Assembly (NCBI RefSeq): GCF_019613795.1
Contig: NZ_CP080429.1
Coordinates: 2,096,501 to 2,160,500 of the forward strand
From: Flavobacterium litorale
Lineage (GTDB): Bacteria > Bacteroidota > Bacteroidia > Flavobacteriales > Flavobacteriaceae
Direction: 5' to 3'
DNA: 64,000 nt
Of the stretch, positions 42,375 through 52,447 are shown piece by piece. Numbering within the stretch: the first letter of the stretch is position 1; each line of letters starts with the position of its first letter. Under the pieces are notes generated by a model. It saw nothing but the letters and a program-made list of their open reading frames with translations, was not told where the DNA came from and made no database searches. The position numbers and the translations under genes were made by a program.

Positions 42375-44132
42375 TTAAATTTCTTTTTCAGATAGTTGTT
42401 TTAAATACAACTCTTTATAGTACCCATCTGTATTTACCAACTCATTATGAGTGCCTTGTTGCATTACTTTGCCGTCCTCCAGTATAATTATCTTATCGGC
42501 ATTTTTTGCAGACGATACCCTGTGGCTTACTATAATGGTTGTTTTGTTCTTACAAAACTCCAATAGGTTGTTTAGTATTGCTTCTTCCGTTTCGGTATCT
42601 ACTGCCGAGAGTGAGTCGTCTAGTAACAATATTGGTGCATCTTTAATCATGGCGCGTGCTATAGATACCCTTTGTTTTTGCCCGCCCGATAGTGTTATAC
42701 CGCGTTCGCCCAAAACGGTTTCGTATTGTTTATTAAAAGCTGCAATATTATCGTGTACTACTGCTTTTTTAGCTACAGCAACAATTTCTTCATAAGTGGC
42801 ATCTTCGTCACCAAATTTAATGTTATTCCCAATACTATCAGAAAATAAAAAGGCATCTTGTGGTACAAAGCCTATACTATTGCGTAAGTCGTTAAGGTTA
42901 AGTTGCTTTACATTAGTGCCATCAACAGTTATTTCGCCTTTTTCTACATCGTAAAGCCTACTAATTAGTGATAATACAGTTGATTTACCTGAGCCTGTTT
43001 TACCCAATATTGCTAAGGTTTCGCCTTTATTTACAGTAAACGAAATATTAGTAAGTGCTGTAATATTGGTATCCTCATAGGTAAACGAAACATTTTTAAA
43101 AGCAATAGCTCCGTTAACGGGTGTAGGCGCTGTTTGTGTATTTTTAATATCGGGTTCCGTATGCAGGAACTCATTAATCCTTTTTTGTGATGCCTCTGCC
43201 TCCTGCACCATAGAGGATATCCAACCCAACGATGCTACTGGCCATGTAAGCATATTAATGTAAAGTATAAACTGTGCAATAATACCTATATTGGGTATAC
43301 TGCCATTTATGTACATAACACCACCAACGTATATTACAACCAAGTTGCTTAATCCTATTAATAATATCATTAAAGGTCCAAACTGAGCATTCATTTTTAC
43401 AAGGCTCATGTTTTTCTTTTTACTATCGCGGGATAGCTTTGTAAAATCTTCCTGTTTTTGCCCCTCCAGCCCATAGGCTTTTATAACCCGTATTCCCGAA
43501 AACATTTCTTGCGTAAATGTAGAGAGTCGCGATAAGTTTTGCTGGTATAATGTACTACGCCTATTAATTTCCTTACTTATTTTAAAAATACTGTACGATA
43601 GTATTGGAAGGGGAAGTAGGGTATATAAAGTTAGTTTAGGCGATATTAAATACATTTGTGTTATTACTACAGTAAAACGTATTATAGTATTCATGGTATA
43701 CATTACCGCAGGGCCCACATACATGCGCACTTTATTTACATCCTCACTAATTCGGTTCATCAAGTCGCCCGTACGGTTACGTTTATAAAAACTTTGCGAT
43801 AGGTTTTCGTAGTGCCTAAAAATCTCATTTTTAAGGTCAAACTCCACGTGGCGCGACATTACTATTAATGTTTGGCGCATTAAAAAAGTTAATATGCCTG
43901 CAATAAGTGTCGTTGCAATTATAAGTAATATGTTATTAAGCAGTTCGCTTTTTATTGCTTCGGCAGAGATGGTATTTTGGGTACTAAATTCTTCTATTGA
44001 CTTTATTGAATCTCCAATAAGACTAGGTGTAAATAGTGCAAATATTTGCGCTACTATAGTTATACCTATCCCTACGAGAAAGCGAAATTTATATTTTACA
44101 AAATATTTGTTTAAATACTGAAGTTCTTTCAT
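42375..44132 (-). CDS. ABC transporter, fused permease and ATPase (MsbA-like exporter)
   Basis: A half-transporter of 585 residues that works as a dimer in the cytoplasmic membrane. Six helices occupy residues 15-310. The nucleotide-binding domain has Walker A ILGKTGSGKSTVLS, Q-loop IGFVPQDAFLF, signature LSGGQKQRVSIARAM, Walker B PILLLDDSLSAVDTETE and the H-loop TIIVSHRVSS. The exporter class includes lipid flippases and drug exporters; the substrate is not visible. It stands between DUF3276 and the amino-acid dehydrogenase, divergent from the latter. Confidence 0.93.
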   Translation of the reverse strand: MKELQYLNKYFVKYKFRFLVGIGITIVAQIFALFTPSLIGDSIKSIEEFSTQNTISAEAIKSELLNNILLIIATTLIAGILTFLMRQTLIVMSRHVEFDLKNEIFRHYENLSQSFYKRNRTGDLMNRISEDVNKVRMYVGPAVMYTMNTIIRFTVVITQMYLISPKLTLYTLLPLPILSYSIFKISKEINRRSTLYQQNLSRLSTFTQEMFSGIRVIKAYGLEGQKQEDFTKLSRDSKKKNMSLVKMNAQFGPLMILLIGLSNLVVIYVGGVMYINGSIPNIGIIAQFILYINMLTWPVASLGWISSMVQEAEASQKRINEFLHTEPDIKNTQTAPTPVNGAIAFKNVSFTYEDTNITALTNISFTVNKGETLAILGKTGSGKSTVLSLISRLYDVEKGEITVDGTNVKQLNLNDLRNSIGFVPQDAFLFSDSIGNNIKFGDEDATYEEIVAVAKKAVVHDNIAAFNKQYETVLGERGITLSGGQKQRVSIARAMIKDAPILLLDDSLSAVDTETEEAILNNLLEFCKNKTTIIVSHRVSSAKNADKIIILEDGKVMQQGTHNELVNTDGYYKELYLKQLSEKEI

Positions 44133-44255
44133 TATTATGTTAATAAATGAATATGTTATTGTGTTTTAATGTTAAACAGCTCAACATTTTTATGCTTTTA
44201 GCCATTGAGCAAACAACTCCTAAAATTGACGAATACACAAAAAAAGGCGTTTATA

Positions 44256-44299
44256 TTGTAACATTTTAATTATATGTGTATTTTTGTACCCTATTTTTG
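44256..44299 (+). promoter_or_regulatory. promoter of the amino-acid dehydrogenase gene
   Basis: TTG at 44256-44258, a 20-nt spacer and TATTTTTG at 44279-44286 form the best Bacteroidota sigma-A-type promoter seen in the window. A second exact TATTTTTG follows at 44292-44299, so two neighbouring start sites are possible. The ATG is at 44328. Confidence 0.6.
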
Positions 44300-44327
44300 A
44301 ATAAATTTCAATTTAAAATTATTTATC

Positions 44328-45431
44328 ATGATTGCAGAAGTTGTAAAAGCTAACGATCTTATAAAATCTGACCCTGTTTTTGGACAGCCTTCTTTTAATG
44401 ACCACGAGCAAATCGTTTTTTGTCATGACAAAGATACTGGTTTAAAAGCAATAATCGGTATTCATAATACCGTTTTAGGACCTGCTCTTGGAGGTACCAG
44501 AATGTGGAGCTACGCTAACGAATGGGAAGCTTTAAATGATGTTTTAAGGCTATCGAGGGGAATGACCTATAAATCTGCAATTTCAGGATTAAATTTAGGC
44601 GGTGGTAAAGCCGTTATCATTGGCGATTCAAAAAAGGATAAAACACCAGCCATGATGGCTAAATTTGGCGAGTTTATCCACTCGTTAAGTGGTAAATATA
44701 TTACTGCTGAGGATGTAGGTACTACTACACCCGATATGGATATTATTCGTGATATTACTCCTCACGTTACAGGAATTTCAGAATCTAAAGGAGGTTCAGG
44801 TAACCCATCGCCAGTAACAGCCTACGGTGTTTACATGGGAATGAAAGCTGCTGCAATGCACCGTTTTGGTACCGATAAACTAGATGGTAAAAAAGTACTA
44901 GTGCAGGGTACAGGGCATGTTGGCGAAACATTAATAAGCTACCTTGCTAAAGAGGGCGCACATATAGAAATTACCGATATTAACGAAGCTAAAATGCAAG
45001 AAGTAGCCGCTAAATATGGTGCACATATTTATACAGGTAAAGATATTTACAGTGCCGATGTAGATATTTATGCTCCGTGTGCATTGGGTGCTACTGTTAA
45101 TGATGATACCATACAAAGGCTAAAAGCTAAAGTAATAGCAGGTGCTGCTAACAACCAGTTGGCTAACGATGAAGTACATGGTAAAATATTACAGGAAAAA
45201 GGTATATCATACGCGCCAGACTTCCTTATAAACGCAGGAGGTATAATTAATGTATATGCTGAGATTGTAGGTTACGACAAAGCAGAGTCGATGCGCAGAA
45301 CAGAAAATATTTATAACACTACATTAGAGATATTTACGCACGCTGAAGCTAATGGTATAACAACCCAAAAAGCAGCTATGACATTAGCACAGCAAAGAAT
45401 TGACGACAGAAAAAAAGAAAGCGCTAAATAA
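44328..45431 (+). CDS. Glu/Leu/Phe/Val dehydrogenase
   Basis: A 367-residue amino-acid dehydrogenase of the leucine-dehydrogenase type, which converts a branched-chain or aromatic amino acid to its 2-oxo acid with NAD(+). The catalytic lysine region is GLNLGGGKAVIIGD. TAEDVGTTTPDM is conserved, and the Rossmann motif is VLVQGTGHVGETL (GxGxxG). The C-terminal part contains DFLINAGGIINVYAE. The length and ISGLNLGGGKAV favour leucine dehydrogenase over hexameric glutamate dehydrogenase. Monocistronic: promoter before, terminator after. Confidence 0.92.
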   Translation: MIAEVVKANDLIKSDPVFGQPSFNDHEQIVFCHDKDTGLKAIIGIHNTVLGPALGGTRMWSYANEWEALNDVLRLSRGMTYKSAISGLNLGGGKAVIIGDSKKDKTPAMMAKFGEFIHSLSGKYITAEDVGTTTPDMDIIRDITPHVTGISESKGGSGNPSPVTAYGVYMGMKAAAMHRFGTDKLDGKKVLVQGTGHVGETLISYLAKEGAHIEITDINEAKMQEVAAKYGAHIYTGKDIYSADVDIYAPCALGATVNDDTIQRLKAKVIAGAANNQLANDEVHGKILQEKGISYAPDFLINAGGIINVYAEIVGYDKAESMRRTENIYNTTLEIFTHAEANGITTQKAAMTLAQQRIDDRKKESAK

Positions 45432-45464
45432 GTAGCGATAAAAAGATATTATTTTTAATTTTGC

Positions 45465-45491
45465 GAAGCGAAAGAATTGCTCTTTCGCTTC
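45465..45491 (+). terminator. intrinsic terminator
   Basis: Perfect 11-nt arms (GAAGCGAAAGA and its complement) around ATTGC, followed by a T-rich run, 34 nt past the dehydrogenase stop. Confidence 0.85.
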
Positions 45492-45523
45492 TTTAATTTT
45501 TAAAGTTCTTATAAACGAAACGA

Positions 45524-46465
45524 ATGTTAAACAGAAGACATATTCGGGTTAAAGTGATGCAGTCTGTATACGCCATGCATCAAAATGATTCAGACAATAT
45601 GGAAAAAGAAGAAAAATTTCTTTTCCACAGCATAGAGAGCATTCGTGACCTATATTTAACAATAGTTGCTGCTTTAGTAGAGCTAAGACGCAGTGAAGAG
45701 GATTATGTTGAGAAATTATCCAAAAAGCATTTAGCTACCGCAGAAGAGCGAAATCCGAATAAAAAGTTTGTTGCTAATAGGGTATTGCAGTTACTAGAGG
45801 ATAACGAATCTTTAAATAATGCAATAGACGACCGAAAAATAAACAACTGGAAGCAAAATGATGATTATATACTATTATTGCTTGAAGATATAAGAGAAAG
45901 CGAAGTATATAAAAATTATATGGCTAGTAAAGAGGATAGTTTTGAAGTTGATAAAAATTTTATTACAGCACTTTTTACAGAAGTTATTGCACCTAATGAG
46001 AAGTTATACGACTACCTTGAAGATTATAAATTAACTTGGGTTGACGATATTCCGTTAGTAAATACAATGATAGCAAAACAGTTACGCCAAATAAAGGAGG
46101 ATAATGATGCCTTTAATGTGCCGAAATTGTATAAGGATATTGATGATAAGGATTTTGTAAGAAACTTGTTTAGAAAAACAGTACTAAATGAAACAGAGCT
46201 TGCAAAGGAATTTATAGATAAAACGCCAAATTGGGATACGGAACGTATAGCCGAAATAGATGCCATAATGCTAAAAATGGCAATATGCGAAATTTTAAAA
46301 TTCCCATCTATTCCCGTAAAAGTTACTATAAACGAATATCTTGAGATAGCAAAAGAATATTCGACACCAAAAAGTAGTATTTTTATCAACGGAATTTTAG
46401 ATAATTTAATTAAAGACTATAAAACCAACAATAAACTAGTAAAAACCGGAAGAGGTTTAATGTAA
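45524..46465 (+). CDS. nusB: transcription antitermination factor NusB (long form)
   Basis: A 313-residue NusB. It starts with the family segment MLNRRHIRVKVMQSVYAM, and the NusB core continues in the C-terminal half with ERIAEIDAIMLKMAICEIL, IPVKVTINEYLEIAKEYSTPKSSIFINGILD. Ordinary NusB has about 140 residues; the extra part here is a helical stretch of about 150 residues inserted after the first helix. This long form is common in Bacteroidota. NusB binds boxA RNA with NusE (S10) in rRNA antitermination. DUF1573 and yajC follow closely. Confidence 0.92.
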   Translation: MLNRRHIRVKVMQSVYAMHQNDSDNMEKEEKFLFHSIESIRDLYLTIVAALVELRRSEEDYVEKLSKKHLATAEERNPNKKFVANRVLQLLEDNESLNNAIDDRKINNWKQNDDYILLLLEDIRESEVYKNYMASKEDSFEVDKNFITALFTEVIAPNEKLYDYLEDYKLTWVDDIPLVNTMIAKQLRQIKEDNDAFNVPKLYKDIDDKDFVRNLFRKTVLNETELAKEFIDKTPNWDTERIAEIDAIMLKMAICEILKFPSIPVKVTINEYLEIAKEYSTPKSSIFINGILDNLIKDYKTNNKLVKTGRGLM

Positions 46466-46484
46466 ACAATTTAAAATTACAGTT

Positions 46485-46964
46485 ATGATAAAAAGAACAG
46501 TAGCTATGTTCGCCATAGCATCTTTAGTACTTACAACATCGTGTAAAGAAAATGCAGCACTACGTATTGACGAAGAAACGGCGAAAGAAGCTGAGATAGC
46601 ACACGCAGATGCAGGTAAAATTGCAGTAATGAAGTTTGATGAAGTAGAGCACGACTTTGGTACGATAGACCAAGGAGAAGTTGTATCGCACACGTTTACG
46701 TTTAAAAACGAAGGTACTTCAGATTTAGTGGTAAGCCAAGCAAAAGCGAGTTGCGGATGTACTGTACCAAGTTATACTAAAACACCAGTAAAACCAGGCG
46801 AAACAGGCGAAGTAAATGTAGAGTTTAACTCTAAAGGAAAAAAAGGAAACCAAAACAAAACAGTAACAGTATCGGCAAACACAGAGGAGGGGAGCCAAGT
46901 ACTTAAATTTAAGGCTGTTGTTACGCCAAAAGAAGGCGAGGTTGCTACTAAAAAAGCAAAATAA
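46485..46964 (+). CDS. DUF1573 family lipoprotein
   Basis: A 159-residue protein with lipobox LTTSC (Cys20) and one DUF1573 (Ig-like) domain: VEHDFGTIDQGEVVSHTFTF, then VVSQAKASCGCTVPSY and GKKGNQNKTVTVSAN. The CGC pair is a conserved feature. The function is unknown; the domain is abundant in Bacteroidota cell envelopes. It lies 19 nt after nusB and 9 nt before yajC, so all three are probably one transcript. Confidence 0.9.
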   Translation: MIKRTVAMFAIASLVLTTSCKENAALRIDEETAKEAEIAHADAGKIAVMKFDEVEHDFGTIDQGEVVSHTFTFKNEGTSDLVVSQAKASCGCTVPSYTKTPVKPGETGEVNVEFNSKGKKGNQNKTVTVSANTEEGSQVLKFKAVVTPKEGEVATKKAK

Positions 46965-46973
46965 AAACTATAT

Positions 46974-47255
46974 ATGGAACAGTTACAAACATTTATGCCT
47001 TTTATATTAATGTTCGTTGTCGTTTATTTTTTAATGATACGACCACAACAGAAAAGGGCAAAATTGGAAAAACAATTTGAAAAAGATCTTAAAGTAGGCG
47101 ATAAAATTATTACTAAAAGTGGTATTCACGGTAAGGTTGTTGACCTTGCTGATGACACTACAGTAATAGAAACAATGGCAGGAAAATTAAAGTTAGAGCG
47201 TTCGGCAATATCGTTAGAGTTAAGCCAAAAGCTAAATAAAGCTAATGCTAAGTAA
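46974..47255 (+). CDS. yajC: preprotein translocase subunit YajC
   Basis: A 93-residue Sec accessory protein with one N-terminal membrane helix (MPFILMFVVVYFLMIRPQQ) and a small cytoplasmic domain with KVGDKIITKSGIHGKVVDL. The RPQQKR motif after the helix is diagnostic. YajC associates with SecDF-SecYEG. It is last in the nusB-DUF1573-yajC unit and is followed by a strong terminator. Confidence 0.96.
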   Translation: MEQLQTFMPFILMFVVVYFLMIRPQQKRAKLEKQFEKDLKVGDKIITKSGIHGKVVDLADDTTVIETMAGKLKLERSAISLELSQKLNKANAK

Positions 47256-47280
47256 TAGTTTATTTAAACTACAGTAAAAT

Positions 47281-47313
47281 AAAAAAGCCTCATTGTTACA
47301 ATGAGGCTTTTTT
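47281..47313 (+). terminator. intrinsic terminator
   Basis: Sixteen-nt perfect arms (47281-47296 and 47298-47313) with A-run and T-run ends, 25 nt past yajC. Nothing is recognised in the remaining gap to 47466. Confidence 0.9.
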
Positions 47314-47466
47314 ATTTTTTGAACTAGTTATAAAAACCATTTCCAATATTTATCATTCAGTCCTACACCATTTAATATCATGGGCAACCCTGTTTCCTTG
47401 TTTTATTAATTATGGGTTTTTAAAACATCAAGCTCCTCAGTCCACAAGTGCAAACTTTCCTAGCTT

Positions 47467-48714
47467 TTACCCATTGTATATTTTAGCCGTAAGTTCAGCA
47501 ATTTTTACAATAACTTCGGTGGCTTTTTGCATACTCTCTACAGGCACATATTCATATTTACCATGAAAATTATGCCCGCCAGCAAATATATTTGGGCATG
47601 GTAACCCCATGTACGATAGCTGGCAGCCATCGGTACCACCACGAATAGGCTTAATAAGCGGTTTAATATCCAGTTCCTTCATTGCTCTTTCAGCAATATC
47701 AATAATATGAAACACAGGTACTACTTTTTCTTTCATATTGTAGTACTGGTCTTTAATATCGGCAATAACAATAGGTTCACCAAATTGTTCCATATATTCA
47801 TCATTAATAGCATCTGCAATTTGCGCTACTTTTTCTTTACGAGCCTCAAACTTCTCCCTATCATGGTCGCGTATTATAAGTTGTACCATTGTTTTCTCAA
47901 TACTACCATCAATATTTGTTACATGATAAAATCCTTCGTAGCCACTGGTACGCTCAGGGACTTCATTTTCAGGTAATGCGGCTACAAATTTACTAGCTAG
48001 CAGCATAGAGTTAATCATTTTGCCTTTGGCATAACCAGGGTGTACGCTTTTACCTTTAAAAGTAATTTTTGCACCAGCAGCATTAAAATTTTCATATTCT
48101 AATTCACCAATTTGGCTACCATCCATAGTATAACCCCAGTCCGCGCCAAACTTAGCCACATCAAACTTATGCGCACCTCTACCTATTTCCTCATCGGGTG
48201 TAAATCCTACACGAATTTTTCCATGTTTAATTTGAGGGTTATTAATAAGGTATTCCATAGCACTAACAATTTCGGTAATACCCGCTTTATCGTCAGCACC
48301 TAAAAGCGTAGTACCATCGGTAGTAATAAGTGTTTGCCCTTTGTATTGTAGCATATCCTTAAAGTATGTAGGCGATAGTACAATATTTTGCTCCTCATTC
48401 AATACAATATCACCACCATCATAATTTTTTATAATCTTAGGTTTTACATTCGCTCCAGTAAAATCGGGTGTTGTATCAAAGTGCGAAACAAAACCAACAA
48501 CAGGTACATCATGGTCTACATTAGACGGTAACGTAGCCATTATATAAGCGTTTTCATCTATAGTAACATCTTCCATACCAATTGCCTTAAGTTCTTCAAC
48601 CAATTGGTTGGCAAGATTCCATTGTTTCTCAGTACTAGGCGTTGTATCAGAGTTTGGATCAGATTCGGTATCAACAGTAACATAGCTGATAAATCGGTCT
48701 ATTATGTGTTGCAT
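47467..48714 (-). CDS. pepT: peptidase T (tripeptide aminopeptidase)
   Basis: An M20-family zinc peptidase of 415 residues that removes the N-terminal residue of tripeptides in the cytoplasm. The start is set at ATG 48714 ([18 protein letters not shown]); the longer frame begins inside the predicted -7 element. Metal and catalytic residues are in [38 protein letters not shown] and GYTMDGSQ, and the late histidine is in [12 protein letters not shown]. The length is normal. Confidence 0.95.
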   Translation of the reverse strand: MQHIIDRFISYVTVDTESDPNSDTTPSTEKQWNLANQLVEELKAIGMEDVTIDENAYIMATLPSNVDHDVPVVGFVSHFDTTPDFTGANVKPKIIKNYDGGDIVLNEEQNIVLSPTYFKDMLQYKGQTLITTDGTTLLGADDKAGITEIVSAMEYLINNPQIKHGKIRVGFTPDEEIGRGAHKFDVAKFGADWGYTMDGSQIGELEYENFNAAGAKITFKGKSVHPGYAKGKMINSMLLASKFVAALPENEVPERTSGYEGFYHVTNIDGSIEKTMVQLIIRDHDREKFEARKEKVAQIADAINDEYMEQFGEPIVIADIKDQYYNMKEKVVPVFHIIDIAERAMKELDIKPLIKPIRGGTDGCQLSYMGLPCPNIFAGGHNFHGKYEYVPVESMQKATEVIVKIAELTAKIYNG

Positions 48715-48740
48715 TTTTACGTTTTTATTAATAATGAACA

Positions 48741-48823
48741 CAAATTTACAATTTATTTGAGAGTATCATATTTATAGTAGCACTAAAACTTTTCTGTGGA
48801 AACAGAATTTAATAGTAAATTTG
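48741..48823. promoter_or_regulatory. divergent promoter pair for pepT and pyrD
   Basis: Minus-strand TAAATTTG at 48741-48748 precedes pepT, and plus-strand TAAATTTG at 48816-48823 precedes pyrD. Both match TAnnTTTG exactly. Each one excludes the longer reading frame of its gene, whose first ATG would lie at or before the transcription start. Confidence 0.5.
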
Positions 48824-48846
48824 CACAACCTATCAACACAACCACT

Positions 48847-49887
48847 ATGTACAAATCAGTTATACGCCCTTTACTTTTTCGTTTCGACCCCGAAAAAGTA
48901 CACCATTTTACGTTCGATTCAATCCGATTCATTAATAAAATACCAGGTGCTTCCCATTTTTTAAAAGCAAAATACGAAGTTAACGACCCTCGTTTGGAAC
49001 GGGAAGTATTCGGACTAAAATTTAAAAATCCAGTAGGGCTGGCAGCAGGACTCGATAAAGATGCTGTACTGTATAAAGAACTTGCTAATTGTGGGTTTGG
49101 TTTTATAGAAATAGGTACACTAACACCAAAACCGCAAGAAGGCAACCCCAAACAACGATTATTTCGCTTACGCGAAGATAGCGCGCTAATTAACCGAATG
49201 GGTTTTAATAATGGTGGAGTAGAGGCAGCAGTAGAAAGATTAAAAGCAAACCCCAAAGGAAAAGATCATGTGCTTATAGGGGGGAATATTGGTAAAAATA
49301 AAGTTACGCCTAACGAAGATGCTGTTGAGGATTACAAAATTTGTTTTGATGCCTTATACGATTATGTAGACTATTTTGTGGTTAATGTAAGTTCGCCCAA
49401 TACACCCAATTTAAGGGAGCTACAGGACAAAGAGCCATTAACCAAGCTACTGCAAACCTTGCAAGCCAAAAATGCCGAAAAACCAAAACAAAAACCAATT
49501 TTATTAAAAATAGCCCCCGACCTTACCAATGAGCAATTGTTAGATATTATAGACATTGCAAAAACTACAGCTATAGCAGGTGTAATAGCCACCAATACCA
49601 CTATATCGCGTGAAGGGTTACAATCTGAAAATAAAAAAGAAATGGGAGGGCTTAGTGGTAAACCATTGCGAAAGCGTGCTACAGAAGTAATACGTTTTTT
49701 ATCAGAAAATAGTAATAAGGCATTTCCTATAATAGGCGTAGGAGGTATACACACCCCCGAAGACGCCCTAGAGAAGTTAGAAGCAGGAGCAAGCCTTATT
49801 CAACTCTATACAGGTTTTGTTTACGAAGGTCCAGCACTGGTAAAGGCTATTAACGAAAAACTATTGGCTCGTAATAAAAATAACTAA
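48847..49887 (+). CDS. pyrD: dihydroorotate dehydrogenase (quinone), class 2
   Basis: A membrane-associated FMN enzyme of 346 residues that oxidises dihydroorotate to orotate in pyrimidine synthesis and passes electrons to the quinone pool, here menaquinone. The start is taken at 48847 ([21 protein letters not shown]), which gives the class 2 N-terminal helical quinone tunnel. Core motifs are [40 protein letters not shown] (catalytic Ser of class 2), ATNTTISR and [15 protein letters not shown]. Confidence 0.95.
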   Translation: MYKSVIRPLLFRFDPEKVHHFTFDSIRFINKIPGASHFLKAKYEVNDPRLEREVFGLKFKNPVGLAAGLDKDAVLYKELANCGFGFIEIGTLTPKPQEGNPKQRLFRLREDSALINRMGFNNGGVEAAVERLKANPKGKDHVLIGGNIGKNKVTPNEDAVEDYKICFDALYDYVDYFVVNVSSPNTPNLRELQDKEPLTKLLQTLQAKNAEKPKQKPILLKIAPDLTNEQLLDIIDIAKTTAIAGVIATNTTISREGLQSENKKEMGGLSGKPLRKRATEVIRFLSENSNKAFPIIGVGGIHTPEDALEKLEAGASLIQLYTGFVYEGPALVKAINEKLLARNKNN

Positions 49888-49953
49888 TAAAATCAGCGTT
49901 TTATCTACTATTCAAGTACATAAAGAAAACGTTTTCGTAAAGCCTAAATTTTA

Positions 49954-49961
49954 TATCTTTG
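49954..49961 (+). promoter_or_regulatory. -7-like element directly before the HMG-CoA lyase start
   Basis: TATCTTTG matches TAnnTTTG exactly and ends one base before ATG 49962. With initiation a few bases downstream, transcription would begin at or near ATG 49968, so a leaderless message is possible. Confidence 0.35.
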
Positions 49962-50831
49962 ATGGCTATGAAACAGGTAAAAATTATTGAATGCCCACGT
50001 GATGCCATGCAGGGTATAAAACCGTTTATCCCAACCGAAAAAAAAGTAGCTTACATCCAATCGTTACTACGTATTGGTTTCGATACTATTGATTTTGGTA
50101 GTTTTGTTTCGCCTAAGGCTATTCCGCAAATGCAAGATACTGCCGAAGTACTAGCACAGCTCGATTTAACTGAAACACGCAGTAAATTACTAGCCATAAT
50201 AGCCAATACCAGAGGTGCAGAGGCTGCTGCACAGCATCCCGAAATACAATACTTAGGCTATCCGTTTTCTATTTCAGAAAACTTCCAGATGCGTAACACG
50301 CACAAAACCATAGCACAATCGTTAGTTACCTTGCAAGAAATACTAAACATAGCAGCTAAATCCAATAAAGAAGTGGTTGCTTATCTATCTATGGGCTTTG
50401 GTAACCCATATGGCGACCCTTGGAATGTAGAAATTGTAGGAGAATGGACAGAAAAGTTAGCTGATATGGGGGTAACCATACTCTCGTTATCCGATACGGT
50501 AGGAAGTTCTACCCCCGATGTTATCGATTACCTGTTTTCTAACCTTATACCTAAATACCCAACTATAGAATTTGGAGCACACCTGCATACTACACCCGAT
50601 AAATGGCACGAAAAAATAGATGCTGCCTATAAAGCAGGATGTACCCGTTTTGATGGTGCTATACAAGGGTTTGGTGGTTGCCCCATGGCAAAAGATGACC
50701 TTACTGGAAATATGCCTACCGAAAAAATGCTGTCGTATTTTACAGCAGCTAAAGCAACAACCCATTTAAACGCGTTGAGCTTTGAAAGCTCATATAATGA
50801 GGCTACAAAATTGTTCGGGGAGTATCATTAA
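49962..50831 (+). CDS. hydroxymethylglutaryl-CoA lyase
   Basis: A TIM-barrel enzyme of the HMGL-like family, 289 residues, that splits HMG-CoA into acetoacetate and acetyl-CoA in leucine degradation. The start is MAMKQVKIIECPRDAMQGI (the common 'ECPRD' opening), FDTIDFGSFVSPKAIPQM follows, and the metal-binding region is EFGAHLHTTPDKW. The C-terminal loop contains IQGFGGCPMAKDDLTGN with the catalytic Cys. Start choice: ATG 49962 or 49968; the in-frame TTG at 49959 is rejected because it is part of the -7 element. A branched-chain amino-acid catabolic role would match the leucine-type dehydrogenase at 44.3 kb. Confidence 0.9.
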   Translation: MAMKQVKIIECPRDAMQGIKPFIPTEKKVAYIQSLLRIGFDTIDFGSFVSPKAIPQMQDTAEVLAQLDLTETRSKLLAIIANTRGAEAAAQHPEIQYLGYPFSISENFQMRNTHKTIAQSLVTLQEILNIAAKSNKEVVAYLSMGFGNPYGDPWNVEIVGEWTEKLADMGVTILSLSDTVGSSTPDVIDYLFSNLIPKYPTIEFGAHLHTTPDKWHEKIDAAYKAGCTRFDGAIQGFGGCPMAKDDLTGNMPTEKMLSYFTAAKATTHLNALSFESSYNEATKLFGEYH

Positions 50832-50851
50832 TTTTAACAGATTGTAAACTG

Positions 50852-50882
50852 TTTTAAATCTCACTTAAAAATACTATATTTG
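50852..50882 (+). promoter_or_regulatory. promoter of guaB
   Basis: TTTT at 50852-50855, in the place of TTTG, a 19-nt spacer and TATATTTG at 50875-50882 (exact). Transcription would start near 50889, so ATG 50908 is used and ATG 50884 is not. Confidence 0.55.
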
Positions 50883-50907
50883 CATGCAATTTAACTACAA
50901 ATTGCAT

Positions 50908-52380
50908 ATGAAAGCACACACAACTAAAATCATCGGCGAAGGACTTACCTACGATGATGTACTGCTAGTTCCTAATTACTCCGAAGTTTTACCACGCGAA
51001 GTAAGCATACAATCCAAATTTTCACGAAATATAACGCTTAACGTTCCTATAGTATCTGCTGCAATGGATACCGTTACCGAAAGTGCTATGGCTATTGCTA
51101 TGGCTCGTGAGGGTGGTATTGGCGTGCTGCACAAAAACATGACCATTAAGCAGCAAGCCAATGAAGTACGTAAAGTAAAACGAGCAGAATCGGGTATGAT
51201 AATCGATCCTGTTACATTGCCATTAACAGCTAATGTTGGCGATGCTAAAAACGCTATGCGTGAGTATAGTATAGGTGGTATTCCTATAGTGGATGAAAAC
51301 GGTACGCTAAAAGGCATTGTAACCAATCGGGATTTGCGTTTTGAAAAAGTTGATGAACGCTCGATATTGGAAGTGATGACTTCTGAAAAGCTAGTTACAG
51401 CAGCCGAAGGCACTACACTTGCGGCTGCCGAAAGCATACTACAAGAACACAAAATTGAAAAACTACCTGTTGTAAACAACGATTATAAATTAGTTGGACT
51501 TATAACTTTTAGAGATATTACCAAACTAACCCAAAAACCTATTGCCAATAAAGATAAATTTGGCAGACTACGTGTGGCTGCTGCCTTAGGTGTTACTGCC
51601 GATGCAGTAACCAGAGCAGAAGCCCTTGTAAATGCGGGTGTTGATGCTGTAATTATAGATACTGCACACGGGCATACGCAAGGTGTGGTAAAAGTACTTA
51701 AAGAAGTAAAAGCAAAATTCCCAGAGTTGGATGTAGTTGTAGGTAATATTGCTACGCCCGAAGCTGCTCAATACCTTGCCGATAATGGTGCCGATGCCGT
51801 AAAAGTAGGTATAGGTCCAGGCTCAATATGTACAACACGTGTTGTGGCAGGCGTAGGGTTTCCGCAATTCTCTGCGGTACTCGAAGTTGCTGCTGCGCTA
51901 CGTGGTACAGGTGTTCCTGTAATTGCCGATGGCGGTATTCGTTATACAGGCGATATACCTAAGGCATTAGCAGCGGGAGCCGACTGTGTAATGTTAGGTT
52001 CGTTACTAGCAGGTACCAAAGAATCGCCAGGAGAAACTATAATTTTTGAGGGTAGGAAGTTTAAATCGTATAGAGGCATGGGGTCTGTAGAGGCTATGAA
52101 AGAAGGCTCTAAAGACCGTTATTTCCAAGATGTAGAGGATGATGTTAAAAAACTTGTTCCTGAAGGTATTGTAGGACGTGTACCTTATAAAGGTGAATTA
52201 TTTGAAAGTATGCTACAGTTTATTGGCGGATTGCGTGCTGGTATGGGATACTGTGGTGCTAAAGACATCCCTACCTTGCAAGAATCAGGTCGTTTTGTAC
52301 GCATTACATCTAGTGGTATATCCGAAAGTCATCCACACGATGTTACTATTACTAACGAGTCACCCAATTACTCAAGATAA
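50908..52380 (+). CDS. guaB: IMP dehydrogenase
   Basis: A 490-residue enzyme that oxidises IMP to XMP with NAD+, the committed step of GMP synthesis. From ATG 50908 the N-terminus is [22 protein letters not shown], the normal start. Two CBS domains interrupt the barrel at about residues 100-210. The catalytic loop is [16 protein letters not shown] (Cys in SICTT), and the flap contains [12 protein letters not shown]. The C-terminus is typical, with [14 protein letters not shown] and [17 protein letters not shown]. It has its own promoter and terminator. Confidence 0.97.
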   Translation: MKAHTTKIIGEGLTYDDVLLVPNYSEVLPREVSIQSKFSRNITLNVPIVSAAMDTVTESAMAIAMAREGGIGVLHKNMTIKQQANEVRKVKRAESGMIIDPVTLPLTANVGDAKNAMREYSIGGIPIVDENGTLKGIVTNRDLRFEKVDERSILEVMTSEKLVTAAEGTTLAAAESILQEHKIEKLPVVNNDYKLVGLITFRDITKLTQKPIANKDKFGRLRVAAALGVTADAVTRAEALVNAGVDAVIIDTAHGHTQGVVKVLKEVKAKFPELDVVVGNIATPEAAQYLADNGADAVKVGIGPGSICTTRVVAGVGFPQFSAVLEVAAALRGTGVPVIADGGIRYTGDIPKALAAGADCVMLGSLLAGTKESPGETIIFEGRKFKSYRGMGSVEAMKEGSKDRYFQDVEDDVKKLVPEGIVGRVPYKGELFESMLQFIGGLRAGMGYCGAKDIPTLQESGRFVRITSSGISESHPHDVTITNESPNYSR

Positions 52381-52397
52381 TAGTATATAATACAGAT

Positions 52398-52429
52398 AAA
52401 AAAAGCAGCCATTAAATGGCTGCTTTTTT
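52398..52429. terminator. bidirectional intrinsic terminator
   Basis: AAAAAGCAGCCAT pairs with ATGGCTGCTTTTT with a very short loop, between the convergent guaB and purB genes. Confidence 0.85.
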
Positions 52430-52447
52430 ATGCTATTTATTCGCTTA

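Noticed and set aside
50976..51479. 167-codon minus-strand open frame inside guaB
   Set aside because: It is fully antisense to a well-conserved IMP dehydrogenase and reads as a shadow of its codons.
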